Assembly: GCF_025847235.1 (NCBI RefSeq)
Contig: NZ_JAOZEW010000003.1
Coordinates: forward strand, 124,001 to 188,000
Reading direction: 5' to 3'
DNA length: 64,000 nucleotides
Origin: Flavobacterium shii
Lineage (GTDB): Bacteria > Bacteroidota > Bacteroidia > Flavobacteriales > Flavobacteriaceae
In this document: positions 17,022 through 26,229 of the stretch, one piece after another
Layout: each line of letters starts with the position of its first letter
Position numbering within the stretch: position 1 is the first letter of the stretch
Position numbers and translations under genes: made by a program
The notes under the pieces: generated by a model
What the model saw: only the letters and a program-made list of their open reading frames with translations
Database searches by the model: none
What the model was told of the DNA's origin: nothing

Positions 17022-18440
17022 TTAATTAAAACTTCGCGGTCCTAAAAAGTTTGTTGAGGTAGTTTCAATCAATTTATCTCCATTAAAAACACCTATTTCC
17101 ACTTTGGTTTTATCACTTTCTAAAAGTGCTTTATCTATTTCTATAAATAATGTCCCTTGTGAAATTCCTTGTTTCGGAACTTTAAATTTTTGATTTCCTA
17201 CATTCTTTATAGTACCCTTTTGGCCAATTAACTCAAAATGAATATCTGTATAATCATTCAGTGTCTTATTGACTATCTTATAAGTATAGATATTACTTAT
17301 TTTATCTCCTTTATGTTGAAAAAGTTGTCCTGGCAAACGTAAAACAATAGCCTGTACATCATTTCTTAAAAATAACATTCCGATAAATATTCCCATCAAA
17401 ATAATCAAGACTGCCGTATATCCTTTCATTCTTGCTGTAAATCGGAAAGGCTCTTTTTTCTCGATTTCATCTTCAGAAGCATATCGAATAAGTCCTTTTG
17501 GCAATCCAACATTTTCCATGATAGTATCACATTCATCGATACAAGCAGTACAATTGGTGCATTCTAATTGTGTTCCGTTTCTTATATCAATCCCCATCGG
17601 ACAAACATGTACACATTGCTTACAGTCAATGCAATCCCCTTTTCCTGTTGCAGCTCTATCTTCTTGTTTATTATATTTGGCTCTGCCTATCTCTTTTTCA
17701 CCTCTAACAAAATCATAAGCTACATTAATAGATTTATTATCTAAAAGTACACCTTGTAATCTTCCATACGGACATGCTATAATACAAACTTGCTCACGAA
17801 ACCAAACAAATACAAAATAGAAAACCGCAGTAAATGATAATAATGCTATAAAATTACTTGCTTGTTTTATAGGTCCTTCTTCGATCATTAAAAACAATTG
17901 ATCACTTCCTACCAAATAAGCCAGAAAAACATTGGCTATTAAAAAAGAAATTACAAAAAAGATAAACCATTTTGTTAAACGCTTTTTAATTTTTTCGGTA
18001 TTCCATTCTTGCTTTGCCAATCGGGATTGCGCTCCTCTGTCTCCGTCAATCCAATATTCAATTCTACGAAAAACGAGTTCTAAGAAAATCGTCTGTGGAC
18101 AAATCCATCCACAAAAAATACGCCCATATACAACTGTAAATAGTATTATAAACACAATCCCAACAAGCATTGAGATAACAAATAGGTAAAAATCCTGGGG
18201 CCAAAAAGGGAATCCAAAAACGTTAAAACGGCGTTCTAATACATTGAATAACATAAATTGATTTCCATTTACTTTTATAAACGGATTTGCAACTAAAATG
18301 GTCAACAAAACATAGCTAACCCATTTCCTATATTCATAAAATTTACCAGACGGTTTTTTAGGGAAAATAAATTTTCTGTTACCCCCTTCATCAATTGTTC
18401 CGATGGTATCTCTAAAAGCTTCGTCTGGTAAATTTGACAT
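17022..18440 (-). CDS. ccoG: cbb3 oxidase accessory ferredoxin CcoG (RdxA/FixG family)
   Basis: 472 residues from ATG 18440, 4 bp after the ccoP stop; the longer frame to 18482 overlaps ccoP and lacks support. About five membrane helices, FCGWICPQTIF in the NapH-like part, then two 4Fe-4S motifs CIDCKQCVHVCP and CTNCTACIDECD, and a C-terminal periplasmic immunoglobulin-like domain. CcoG proteins act in the copper supply to CcoN, reducing Cu(II) before export by CcoI. Confidence 0.9.
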   Translation of the reverse strand: MSNLPDEAFRDTIGTIDEGGNRKFIFPKKPSGKFYEYRKWVSYVLLTILVANPFIKVNGNQFMLFNVLERRFNVFGFPFWPQDFYLFVISMLVGIVFIILFTVVYGRIFCGWICPQTIFLELVFRRIEYWIDGDRGAQSRLAKQEWNTEKIKKRLTKWFIFFVISFLIANVFLAYLVGSDQLFLMIEEGPIKQASNFIALLSFTAVFYFVFVWFREQVCIIACPYGRLQGVLLDNKSINVAYDFVRGEKEIGRAKYNKQEDRAATGKGDCIDCKQCVHVCPMGIDIRNGTQLECTNCTACIDECDTIMENVGLPKGLIRYASEDEIEKKEPFRFTARMKGYTAVLIILMGIFIGMLFLRNDVQAIVLRLPGQLFQHKGDKISNIYTYKIVNKTLNDYTDIHFELIGQKGTIKNVGNQKFKVPKQGISQGTLFIEIDKALLESDKTKVEIGVFNGDKLIETTSTNFLGPRSFN

Positions 18441-18444
18441 TGTA

Positions 18445-19386
18445 TTATTTTTTAACTTGAGTGGTATCAGTTTGTGTTGCAACTACTGCAGCATCTGTTT
18501 TTGGTGCATCTTTATCAACCCAAATCTCCCCTTCTGGTTCTTTTGGATCTTTAGGATTACTTCCTTGCAAAGACAATATATAACTAGCTACTTTTTGGAT
18601 TTCTTTTGGCTTCAATGTTCCCTTCCAGGCAATCATCCCTTTTCCATCTCGTCCACCATTGGTTATTGTATGGAAAATTTCTTTTATTCCACCGCCCAAA
18701 ATCCAATGATTGTCCGTCAGGTTTGGACCAATTTGCCCTCCTCCATCTACTCTGTGACAAGCTGCACAATTGGTAGTAAATATTTCTTTTCCTGCAGCAA
18801 GATCAGCAGCATCTGTTAATCGGGTAACCGATTTCTCGTCCATTAAATCCGGGGCAGTTTTTAGATATTCATCTACATCTATCTTGGCTTGGGCCATTTC
18901 TTTTTTCAGCTCCATCTCTTGATCATCTGCACCAAATAAATCATAACGAGCAACGTAAACAACAGCAAAAATGATAGTGATATAGAATAAATAAATCCAC
19001 CATGGCGGCAAGTTATTATCTAGCTCTTTAATACCATCATAATCATGATGTAATAACAAACTTTCTTCGTTTTCTAACGGTTCTGTTTTCGTTAGTTTTT
19101 GCATTAAATTCTTGTACCAAGCTCTTTCTTTCAAACTCAGATTACTATCAATTTCAAGTTGAGCTTTCTGCTCTTCCGTTAGTAAACTATAAGTAATTCT
19201 ATCAATTGCACTTATAGTAACTTCTATCGCAATTAACAGAAAAAGAAATACAAATAAAAAGACAGAAACCATTGGGTATTTTATAAATGCCGGTCTATCA
19301 CCTGAGTCTATAAAATATTCCATTGCACCAAAAACGATGAAGAAAATTAGTGGTAATCGTATATATACTGGAATTAATTTTTTCAT
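18445..19386 (-). CDS. ccoP: cbb3-type cytochrome c oxidase subunit III, single-haem form
   Basis: 313 residues. Three membrane helices (about 10-25, 38-60, 128-146), the last with PPWWIYLFYITIIFAVVY, the CcoP signature. One cytochrome c domain follows with CAACH (C207, C210, H211) and an axial Met in GMIAW (M251). Proteobacterial CcoP has two haems c; only one CxxCH is present here, as I recall for other Bacteroidota. The C-terminus is an acidic Thr-rich tail. It passes electrons to CcoNO. It lies 26 bp after ccoQ. Confidence 0.9.
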   Translation of the reverse strand: MKKLIPVYIRLPLIFFIVFGAMEYFIDSGDRPAFIKYPMVSVFLFVFLFLLIAIEVTISAIDRITYSLLTEEQKAQLEIDSNLSLKERAWYKNLMQKLTKTEPLENEESLLLHHDYDGIKELDNNLPPWWIYLFYITIIFAVVYVARYDLFGADDQEMELKKEMAQAKIDVDEYLKTAPDLMDEKSVTRLTDAADLAAGKEIFTTNCAACHRVDGGGQIGPNLTDNHWILGGGIKEIFHTITNGGRDGKGMIAWKGTLKPKEIQKVASYILSLQGSNPKDPKEPEGEIWVDKDAPKTDAAVVATQTDTTQVKK

Positions 19387-19412
19387 TTTATATATTATTT
19401 TAATTCTACAAT

Positions 19413-19583
19413 TTAATTTTCGTCTAATGGAATATGACTCATCTCATCGATTTTTTCCTTTTTATATGAAAACACCCAAATCCCAAGGCATACAAAAAAG
19501 ATAAAAAATATTAAAAGGGAAAGTATCGGGTATATTTGTACACCCGCGATAGTCTCCATGTTGTGTTTTACTTGTTCAAACAT
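19413..19583 (-). CDS. ccoQ: CcoQ-like small cbb3 oxidase subunit
   Basis: A 56-residue ORF starting at ATG 19583, 7 bp after the ccoNO stop and 26 bp before ccoP. It reads MFEQVKHNMETIAGVQIYPI, then one membrane helix (LSLLIFFIFFVCLGIWVF), a short basic stretch YKKEK and the C-terminal tail IDEMSHIPLDEN. Length, single helix, basic post-helix residues and position between ccoO and ccoP all fit CcoQ (FixQ), which stabilises the complex. Confidence 0.85.
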   Translation of the reverse strand: MFEQVKHNMETIAGVQIYPILSLLIFFIFFVCLGIWVFSYKKEKIDEMSHIPLDEN

Positions 19584-19590
19584 AATTTCT

Positions 19591-21777
19591 CTATTTTGAA
19601 GTCTCTTTTACTTTAATATCAGTTCCTAATCTTTGCATGTAAGCAATAAGCGCTACGATTTCTCTTTCATTCATAGGAATAAATTTCTCTCCTTTTGCTT
19701 CAGCTTTTTTCTTACTAGCAGCATAACTAGCAACATAATCAGGATCATTTTCTAAGTTCTTTTCTATTTTCAAAGCTTGTGCTCTCAATAAATTTTGAGC
19801 ATTTGCAACTTCTTCTGCAGAATATGGGACTCCTAGTTGTACCATTACTTCCATTTTCTTTTGAGTTAATGAAATATCCATAGGTTTATTATCAAATAAC
19901 CATTTGTATCCTGGCATAATTGAGCCTGCCGATATACTTTGTGGACTCCAGAAATGGTTAAAATGCCAGTTATCATTGTATTTGCCTCCTACTCTTAGCA
20001 AATCTGGTCCTGTACGCTTAGATCCCCATAAAAACGGATGATCATATACAAACTCTCCTGCTTTAGATTGTGGACCATAACGCTCTACTTCGCTTCTAAA
20101 TGGTCGTACTGATTGGGAGTGACATCCTACACAACCTTCACGAATATATATGTCACGCCCTTCAAGTTCCAGAGGTGAATATGGTTTAACACTTGCAATT
20201 GTTGGAATATTTGATTTTACCATAATCGTAGGTACAATTTGAATAACCCCTCCAATTAAAATAGCAATTGTAGCTAGAATTGTTAACTGAATAGGTTTTC
20301 TCTCTAACCATGAATGGAATTTTTCTCCACGAATTCTGCTACTACTAATTCTTTCTAATGCCGGTGCTTCTGCCAATTCATCTTCAATTGGGTTACCAAC
20401 ACGTATTGTTTGAATTATGTTATAAACCAATACTAGCATTCCTATAAGGTACAGAGTACCTCCAATTGCTCTCATCCAATACAATGGCATAATTGCTGTT
20501 ACTGTCTCAAGGAAATTCCCATAAGTTAAAGTCCCATCTGGATTAAATTGTTTCCACATTGAAGCTTGTTGAAAACCAGCAACGTACATTGGTAACGTAT
20601 ATAAAATAATTCCTAAAGTACCAATCCAGAAATGGAAATTGGCTAATTTTTTAGAGAATAAAGTACTTTTTGTCATTCTTGGTATCAACCAATAAATCAT
20701 ACCAAAAGTCATAAATCCATTCCATGCTAATGCACCAACGTGTACGTGAGCAATAATCCAATCGGTATAATGCGCGATAGCATTTACATTTTTTAGAGAA
20801 AGCATTGGTCCTTCAAAAGTTGCCATTCCGTAACCGGTAATAGCTACAACAAAGAATTTTAAAACAGGTTCTTCACGAACTTTGTCCCAAGCTCCTCTAA
20901 GCGTTAAAAGTCCATTTATCATACCTCCCCAAGATGGAGCAATCAGCATTATTGAAAAAGCAACTCCTAGATTTTGTGCCCAGTTTGGTAAAGCTGAGTA
21001 TAATAAGTGGTGAGGACCTGCCCAGATATATATAAAAATTAATGACCAGAAATGTATAATCGACAAACGATAAGAATACACCGGACGATTAGCAACTTTA
21101 GGTACAAAATAGTACATCAAACCTAAAAATGGTGTTGTTAAGAAAAAAGCAACTGCATTATGACCATACCACCATTGCACTAAAGCATCCTGAACTCCTG
21201 CATAAACAGAATAACTTTTCATTGCAGAAACCGGTATCTCTATATTATTAAAAATATGTAAAACTGCAACAGTAACAAATGTGGCCAAATAAAACCAAAT
21301 GGCAACATATAAATGACGCTCTCTACGACGCAAAATTGTACCAATCATGTTAATCCCCATTACAACCCAAATTAAAGCAATAGCAATATCAATTGGCCAT
21401 TCTAATTCGGCATATTCTTTGGATGAGGTATACCCTAAAGGTAGTGAGATAGCCGCTGCAACAATTATTAATTGCCATCCCCAAAAATGTACATTACTTA
21501 AAAAGTCACTGAACATTCTTGCTTTTAGAAGTCGCTGTAAAGAATAATACATCCCTGCAAAGAATGCGTTTCCTACAAAGGCAAAGATGACTGCATTGGT
21601 ATGTAAAGGTCTTAATCTTCCATAACTTAACCATGAGATCCCGTCGGTAATATTAGGAAAGAGGTACATAACGGCCAAAGTAAGGCCGACCAGCATTCCT
21701 ACTACACCAAAAAGAATGGTAGCATAAATGAATTTCTTTACAATTTTGTTGTCGTAATAAAATTGTTGCATTTCCAT
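19591..21777 (-). CDS. ccoN: Fused cbb3-type cytochrome c oxidase subunits I and II (CcoN-CcoO)
   Basis: 728 residues joining two normally separate subunits. Residues 1-470 are CcoN: 12 membrane helices, haem b ligand H59 (RPLHTN), CuB ligands H206 (GHNAV) and H256/H257 (PHHLLY), and haem ligands H344/H346 (IAHVHVG). From about residue 490, one membrane helix leads to a CcoO-type cytochrome c domain with CVGCH (C549, C552, H553) and PGYKWLF. It reduces oxygen to water with high affinity and pumps protons. It starts 3 bp after ccoS. Confidence 0.95.
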   Translation of the reverse strand: MEMQQFYYDNKIVKKFIYATILFGVVGMLVGLTLAVMYLFPNITDGISWLSYGRLRPLHTNAVIFAFVGNAFFAGMYYSLQRLLKARMFSDFLSNVHFWGWQLIIVAAAISLPLGYTSSKEYAELEWPIDIAIALIWVVMGINMIGTILRRRERHLYVAIWFYLATFVTVAVLHIFNNIEIPVSAMKSYSVYAGVQDALVQWWYGHNAVAFFLTTPFLGLMYYFVPKVANRPVYSYRLSIIHFWSLIFIYIWAGPHHLLYSALPNWAQNLGVAFSIMLIAPSWGGMINGLLTLRGAWDKVREEPVLKFFVVAITGYGMATFEGPMLSLKNVNAIAHYTDWIIAHVHVGALAWNGFMTFGMIYWLIPRMTKSTLFSKKLANFHFWIGTLGIILYTLPMYVAGFQQASMWKQFNPDGTLTYGNFLETVTAIMPLYWMRAIGGTLYLIGMLVLVYNIIQTIRVGNPIEDELAEAPALERISSSRIRGEKFHSWLERKPIQLTILATIAILIGGVIQIVPTIMVKSNIPTIASVKPYSPLELEGRDIYIREGCVGCHSQSVRPFRSEVERYGPQSKAGEFVYDHPFLWGSKRTGPDLLRVGGKYNDNWHFNHFWSPQSISAGSIMPGYKWLFDNKPMDISLTQKKMEVMVQLGVPYSAEEVANAQNLLRAQALKIEKNLENDPDYVASYAASKKKAEAKGEKFIPMNEREIVALIAYMQRLGTDIKVKETSK

Positions 21778-21780
21778 AAT

Positions 21781-21972
21781 CTAGATTTGTTTTTCTTTGG
21801 TTGTTTTTATTTTATTATTGGGAGTTTTTTTGATTTCATCATCAAAAAGCATTCGGACGGAAGGAGTATAATCATCATCATATTGCCCAGTTTTTACTGC
21901 TATTACAAAAGCAATAAAGAAACCAATCGCAATAATGATACTAACGGAGATTAACAAGTAAATAACACTCAT
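21781..21972 (-). CDS. ccoS: cbb3 oxidase assembly protein CcoS
   Basis: 63 residues. One N-terminal membrane helix (MSVIYLLISVSIIIAIGFFIAF), then VKTGQYDDDYTPSVRMLFDD, the CcoS signature (GQ-DD--TP--R-L-DD). It is needed for cofactor insertion in the cbb3 oxidase. It is the first gene of the operon, 22 bp from a Crp/Fnr-type promoter and 3 bp upstream of ccoNO. Confidence 0.92.
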   Translation of the reverse strand: MSVIYLLISVSIIIAIGFFIAFVIAVKTGQYDDDYTPSVRMLFDDEIKKTPNNKIKTTKEKQI

Positions 21973-21993
21973 ATCTTAAAAAATTAAGTTAAA

Positions 21994-22037
21994 CAAAATT
22001 ACTTTTAAGCATTCTTTTAAAATATGATATTTATCAT
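21994..22037 (-). promoter_or_regulatory. Crp/Fnr-type promoter of the cco operon
   Basis: Site ATGATATTTATCAT (22024-22037; arms ATGAT/ATCAT) and, 22 bp downstream on the minus strand, a perfect -7 element TAATTTTG (22001-21994). Centre spacing is 33 bp. The ccoS ATG is 21 bp beyond the -7 element. Confidence 0.85.
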
Positions 22038-22097
22038 ACCTAGTCGGTTCTGTTAAATTTATGAAAAAATAATCAGATTTGTCTGATTATTAAATAC

Positions 22098-24473
22098 TTA
22101 TTTCTTCTTAGCATAATAATTACTCATAAGAGTAACAAAACTCACGATAGTAATTGTACTTAAAGGCATAATAATCGCTGCTACCAGAGGCAGTAAGTTT
22201 CCTGTAATAGCAAATGTTAATCCTACTACATTATATAATAAAGAAAGGACAAAACTCATTTTTATAATCTTAATTGAGTTTTTTGAAAGTTTTAAGAAAT
22301 AATTGAGATGTCTAAACTCAGTCGCATCCAGGATAGCATCGCATGCAGGAGAGAAAACATTTACATTCTCAGATATTGAAATCCCTACATTACTTTGAGC
22401 CAGAGCCCCAGCATCATTTAATCCATCGCCAATCATCATTACATTATGACCTTGATCTTGTAAATCCTTTATAAATGTTAGTTTTTGTTCTGGCTTTTGA
22501 TTAAAAACAAGCTCTGTACCCTTTGGCAAAAGATTTTCCAGAGTTTCACGTTCCCCATCATTATCACCTGATAATACCTTGATTTTATAATGCAGACTTA
22601 ATTCTTTAAATAATTCCCCTAACCCTTCTCGATATTGATTATTGAAAATGTATTTTCCGTAATAAATTCCATCTATTTTTATATGAAGAGACGTTTGCTG
22701 AATTGAATTTTCTTCTTGATTAGCAACAAAAGAAAATGATCCGATTTGAAATTGATGATTTTCGATTACTGCCAAAATTCCTTTTCCTGTTATTTCCTTA
22801 AAATCATCTAGTTTTATACGTTTGGTTTCTGGCAAGAAGTCATACAACATTCGGCTCAAAGGATGATTTGAAGCCCGTAGTACATTCTTGAGCATTTCAA
22901 GATTTTCAGATGAAAGCGATTCTCCCTCATAGGAAATATTCGATTTCTTATTAGTCGTTATTGTTCCTGTTTTATCAAAAACCAAAGTATCAACTTTGGC
23001 AAGCTGCTCAATAACCAAAGCATTTTTTAAATAAAACTTTTGTTTCCCTAAAATCCTCAAAATATTACCAAATGTAAATGGTGCTGTTAATGCCAAAGCA
23101 CACGGACAGGCTACAATGAGTACAGCTGTAAAAACATTAAATGCAGTATTGGCATCAATAAATACCCAATACCCAAAACCAGCAAAAGCAATTAACAATA
23201 AAATTGGTGTAAAATAGCGGCTTATAGTATCTGTTATCGTCTTATGTTTTTGCTGAACATCTTTTTGAAAAATATCATTTCCCCACAATTGTGTTAAGTA
23301 ACTCTGAGAAACGGTATGCAGTACTTCCATTTCTATTACTTTTCCGATTTGCTTTCCGCCGGCAAAAACTTTATCTCCGGATTTCTTAGTAATAGGAACA
23401 GCCTCACCTGTTACAAAACTATAATCAATTTCGGCTTTATCGCTTATTAAAATTCCATCAACAGGGATCAATTCCTGATTTCTTATTAATAATCGATCTC
23501 CTTTATCTATATCATAAATAGGAATACTTTCTTCTCGAGTATTCGGATTGATTCGGGTTACTGCAATAGGAAAATAAGATTTAAAGTCTCTTTCGAAACT
23601 TAAGAAACTATAGGTTTTAATCTGAAACATTTTCCCGAGAAGCATAAAGAAAATTAATCCCGTCAAGCTATCAAAAAAACCAGAACCATAATCCATTACA
23701 ATATCAAATGTGCTCCGTATAAACATAACGATGATTCCTAATGCGATAGGAATATCAATATTTAGCATTTTACTTTTTATACTTTTATAGGCTGAAACAT
23801 AATAACCACTTGCTGAATATAAAAAACTTGGCATTGCCAAAATAAATATCAACCAGCGAAAAAATGGTTTGTAATTATCCAGCCAAAACTCTTTTACCTC
23901 AAAATATTCGGGAAAAGAGAGCAGCATAATGTTCCCAAAGCAAAAGAAAGCGACACCAAGTTTATAAGTCAAGCTTCTGTCTACATCATACTTACCTGCT
24001 TCGTAGTTTTCCAAACTTATATAAGGTTCATATCCTATTGAACTTAATGTATAAGCAATATCTTTAAGTGTGATTTTTTCGGGATTATAGGTAATTCTAA
24101 CTTTCTTTTCGGGGAAATTAACTTGAGAAGCGCTAATTCCTGATTTCAGACGATTTAAATTTTCTAAAATCCAAATACAAGAACTGCAATGAATATGCGG
24201 AATATTTAAAGAAACTATCGCCGTTGTATCTTCTTGAAACTCCAGCAATTTTAGCTGAATATTTTCATTATCTAAGAAATCATATTTACCCTGGATATCT
24301 TGAGGTGTAGCTCCAGGTGATTTTTCGAAATCATAATAACAAGTTAAGTCATTTAAACTAAAAATTTCATAAACCGTTTTACACCCGCTACAACAAAATT
24401 GCTTTTCATCAAAAACAATTACTTCATTTTTTGGAATAATTAAGCCACAATGAAAACAATTTTGGGTACTCAT
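22098..24473 (-). CDS. ccoI: Heavy-metal P1B-type ATPase, CcoI-like copper exporter
   Basis: 791 residues. N-terminal Cys-rich segment CFHCG and CCSGCKTVYE, an HMA domain with CSSC (C96, C99), eight membrane helices, TGEAVP (actuator loop), CPC (456-458, metal site) and the phosphorylated D500 in DKTGTITT. It exports Cu(I) from the cytoplasm for insertion into the oxidase. The N-terminal Cys-rich part plus HMA is typical of FixI/CcoI rather than detoxifying CopA. It has its own Crp/Fnr-type promoter and lies upstream of ccoS in the same direction. Confidence 0.9.
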   Translation of the reverse strand: MSTQNCFHCGLIIPKNEVIVFDEKQFCCSGCKTVYEIFSLNDLTCYYDFEKSPGATPQDIQGKYDFLDNENIQLKLLEFQEDTTAIVSLNIPHIHCSSCIWILENLNRLKSGISASQVNFPEKKVRITYNPEKITLKDIAYTLSSIGYEPYISLENYEAGKYDVDRSLTYKLGVAFFCFGNIMLLSFPEYFEVKEFWLDNYKPFFRWLIFILAMPSFLYSASGYYVSAYKSIKSKMLNIDIPIALGIIVMFIRSTFDIVMDYGSGFFDSLTGLIFFMLLGKMFQIKTYSFLSFERDFKSYFPIAVTRINPNTREESIPIYDIDKGDRLLIRNQELIPVDGILISDKAEIDYSFVTGEAVPITKKSGDKVFAGGKQIGKVIEMEVLHTVSQSYLTQLWGNDIFQKDVQQKHKTITDTISRYFTPILLLIAFAGFGYWVFIDANTAFNVFTAVLIVACPCALALTAPFTFGNILRILGKQKFYLKNALVIEQLAKVDTLVFDKTGTITTNKKSNISYEGESLSSENLEMLKNVLRASNHPLSRMLYDFLPETKRIKLDDFKEITGKGILAVIENHQFQIGSFSFVANQEENSIQQTSLHIKIDGIYYGKYIFNNQYREGLGELFKELSLHYKIKVLSGDNDGERETLENLLPKGTELVFNQKPEQKLTFIKDLQDQGHNVMMIGDGLNDAGALAQSNVGISISENVNVFSPACDAILDATEFRHLNYFLKLSKNSIKIIKMSFVLSLLYNVVGLTFAITGNLLPLVAAIIMPLSTITIVSFVTLMSNYYAKKK

Positions 24474-24496
24474 AATTTAACCATTTTAAGCTTTTG

Positions 24497-24540
24497 CAAA
24501 GGTCACAAACCGAGTAATCAAAAAATATGACATTTATCAT
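24497..24540 (-). promoter_or_regulatory. Crp/Fnr-type promoter of the copper ATPase gene
   Basis: Site ATGACATTTATCAT (24527-24540) with a -7 element GACCTTTG on the minus strand (24504-24497), one mismatch to TAnnTTTG, at the same 33-bp centre spacing. The ATG at 24473 is 23 bp beyond. The plus strand has no -7 element at this spacing toward the regulator gene. Confidence 0.78.
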
Positions 24541-24651
24541 AGCTCTCAAAATACATTTTTAAATTTAATAAAATAAATTGGGAATAAACTTATAGAAACT
24601 GTATTTCTGTCATTATTACCGAAATTTAGCCTGTAAAATCATAATAATGCC

Positions 24652-24659
24652 TAATTTTG
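24652..24659 (+). promoter_or_regulatory. -7 element of the Crp/Fnr regulator gene
   Basis: TAATTTTG, a perfect TAnnTTTG match, ending 18 bp before ATG 24678. It overlaps the upstream TTG at 24657, arguing against that TTG as the start. No TTG lies at the usual -33 position. Confidence 0.55.
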
Positions 24660-24677
24660 TACCCAAATAACTTTACT

Positions 24678-25358
24678 ATGAATAAATGTGACCAATGTAT
24701 CGTAAGACAACTTACCTCGTTAAAAGCTTTAAACAAAGATGAAGTTATAAGACTGGCTAATAGTAAAACTACTTATTCTATTAAAAAAGGCGATTCGATC
24801 TTTGAAGAAGGTGAAATTACAAATGGTGTTTTTTGTGTAAAAGATGGCGTGGGTAAACTTTCAAAACTGAGTGCTAATGGTAAAGATCAAATTGTAAAAC
24901 TTGTAAAATCAGGTGAACTTTTAGGTCAGCGCTCCATGATCAGTAATGAACCTGCCAATTTAAGTGCAAAAGCATTAGATGATATGGAAGTATGTTTTAT
25001 TCCCAAATCCGAAATTATAGACTTCTTTAATAAAAACAATCAGTTTTCTATGAATGTCATGAAAACAATTTGTGATGACTTAAAAGAATCTGATAATCAT
25101 ACTGTTTCATTAGCACAAAAAACAGTTAAATCACGTTTGGCCGAGACCTTATTATACTTACATGATACATTTGGCAAAAATAGCGACGACACCCTCCAAA
25201 TTCAACTTTCCAGAGATGAATTAGCAAGTATGATCGGTACTGCAACCGAAAGTTGCATTCGATTATTATCAGATTTTAATAAATTAAAAGTTATTGAATT
25301 GATTGGTAAAAAAATTGTCCTTAAAAATATAAGTGCTCTAAAGAAAATGGCCGAATAG
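24678..25358 (+). CDS. Crp/Fnr family transcriptional regulator
   Basis: 226 residues from ATG 24678. N-terminal MNKCDQCIVRQL with C4 and C7; a cNMP-binding-like beta-roll (about 20-115) containing C106 in EVCFIPK, which aligns with C122 of E. coli FNR; a dimer helix (115-145); and an HTH (about 175-205) with recognition helix ATESCIRLLSDF. The third N-terminal Cys of classical FNR (C29) is absent. The E..xxR pair that reads TGA in FNR is kept, but the FNR-specific Ser is Ile. It is probably an oxygen- or redox-responsive activator of the surrounding cco, hemN and PAS promoters. It abuts convergent mazG. Confidence 0.88.
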   Translation: MNKCDQCIVRQLTSLKALNKDEVIRLANSKTTYSIKKGDSIFEEGEITNGVFCVKDGVGKLSKLSANGKDQIVKLVKSGELLGQRSMISNEPANLSAKALDDMEVCFIPKSEIIDFFNKNNQFSMNVMKTICDDLKESDNHTVSLAQKTVKSRLAETLLYLHDTFGKNSDDTLQIQLSRDELASMIGTATESCIRLLSDFNKLKVIELIGKKIVLKNISALKKMAE

Positions 25359-26129
25359 CTATAATTTTTTAGCCTCATTCCAAAAAACATCCATTTCTGC
25401 CAAAGTCATATCCATTAATGGTTTTCCCATCTCACCTGCTTTACTCTCGAGGTATTGAAAACGCTTTATAAATTTTTTATTAGTGCGTTCTAATGCATCT
25501 TCTGGATTTACATTAAGGAATCTGGCGTAATTAATCATTGAGAATAAAACATCCCCAAATTCAGCTTCTATTTTATCCTGATCCCCCACTTCTACCTCAG
25601 CTTGTAACTCTTGTAGTTCTTCCTGAACTTTATCCCAAACTTGATGTGGCTCTTCCCAATCAAAACCAACTCCTTTTACTTTATCCTGTATTCTACTTGC
25701 TTTAACTAATGCTGGTAAACTTCTCGGAACACCTTCCAAAACAGATTTCTTCCCTTCTTTTAGTTTTAGCTTTTCCCAGTTTTGCTTTACCTCTTCTTCG
25801 TCTTTTACAATTGTATCACTATAAATATGAGGATGGCGATGAATCAATTTTTCGCAGATTTCATTACACACATCAGCTATATCAAAGTCATTTGTTTCAC
25901 TACCTATTTTTGCATAAAACACAATGTGCAACAATAAATCACCAAGTTCCTTTTTTACTTCATTAAGATCATTATCCAAAATTGCATCTCCCAATTCATA
26001 TGTTTCTTCGATTGTAAGGTGGCGTAAACTTTGTATCGTTTGCTTCATATCCCAAGGACATTTTTCACGCAAATCATCCATAATATTTAGTAATCTTTCG
26101 AAGGCCTGAAGTTGCAATTCTTTGCTCAT
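25359..26129 (-). CDS. mazG: Nucleoside triphosphate pyrophosphohydrolase
   Basis: 256 residues with two MazG domains. The first has ECPW-type REKCPWDMKQT and EETYELGDAI...ELGDLLLH; the second has QEELQELQAEV and EAEFGDVLFSM, the EExxE..ExxD metal-binding pattern. It hydrolyses NTPs to NMP and PPi, a house-cleaning and stringent-response-related function. Its stop directly abuts the stop of the convergent regulator gene. Confidence 0.92.
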   Translation of the reverse strand: MSKELQLQAFERLLNIMDDLREKCPWDMKQTIQSLRHLTIEETYELGDAILDNDLNEVKKELGDLLLHIVFYAKIGSETNDFDIADVCNEICEKLIHRHPHIYSDTIVKDEEEVKQNWEKLKLKEGKKSVLEGVPRSLPALVKASRIQDKVKGVGFDWEEPHQVWDKVQEELQELQAEVEVGDQDKIEAEFGDVLFSMINYARFLNVNPEDALERTNKKFIKRFQYLESKAGEMGKPLMDMTLAEMDVFWNEAKKL

Positions 26130-26171
26130 TTTTAAAGTAATTTAAGTTGGGAAACAATTCCATGTAAAAGT

Positions 26172-26206
26172 AAAAAATCCTGTCAAGAAATCATCTCAAC
26201 AGGATT
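26172..26206 (-). terminator. Terminator downstream of def-DUF5606
   Basis: Inverted repeat AATCCTGT/ACAGGATT with a loop of about 15 nt; reading leftward it is followed by a T-rich run. It lies between the DUF5606 stop and the mazG start, so mazG should have its own promoter. Confidence 0.7.
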
Positions 26207-26229
26207 AAATATCGTTCATTAAAATGAAA

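Noticed and set aside
24657..24677. TTG start for the Crp/Fnr regulator
   Set aside because: It overlaps the -7 element TAATTTTG (24652-24659), so it would lie at or before the transcription start; ATG 24678 with the CxxC motif is preferred.
24541..24677. Autoregulation of the Crp/Fnr gene from the 24527-24540 site
   Set aside because: On the plus strand no -7 element lies 33 bp from the site centre; the gene's own -7 element is 122 bp away.
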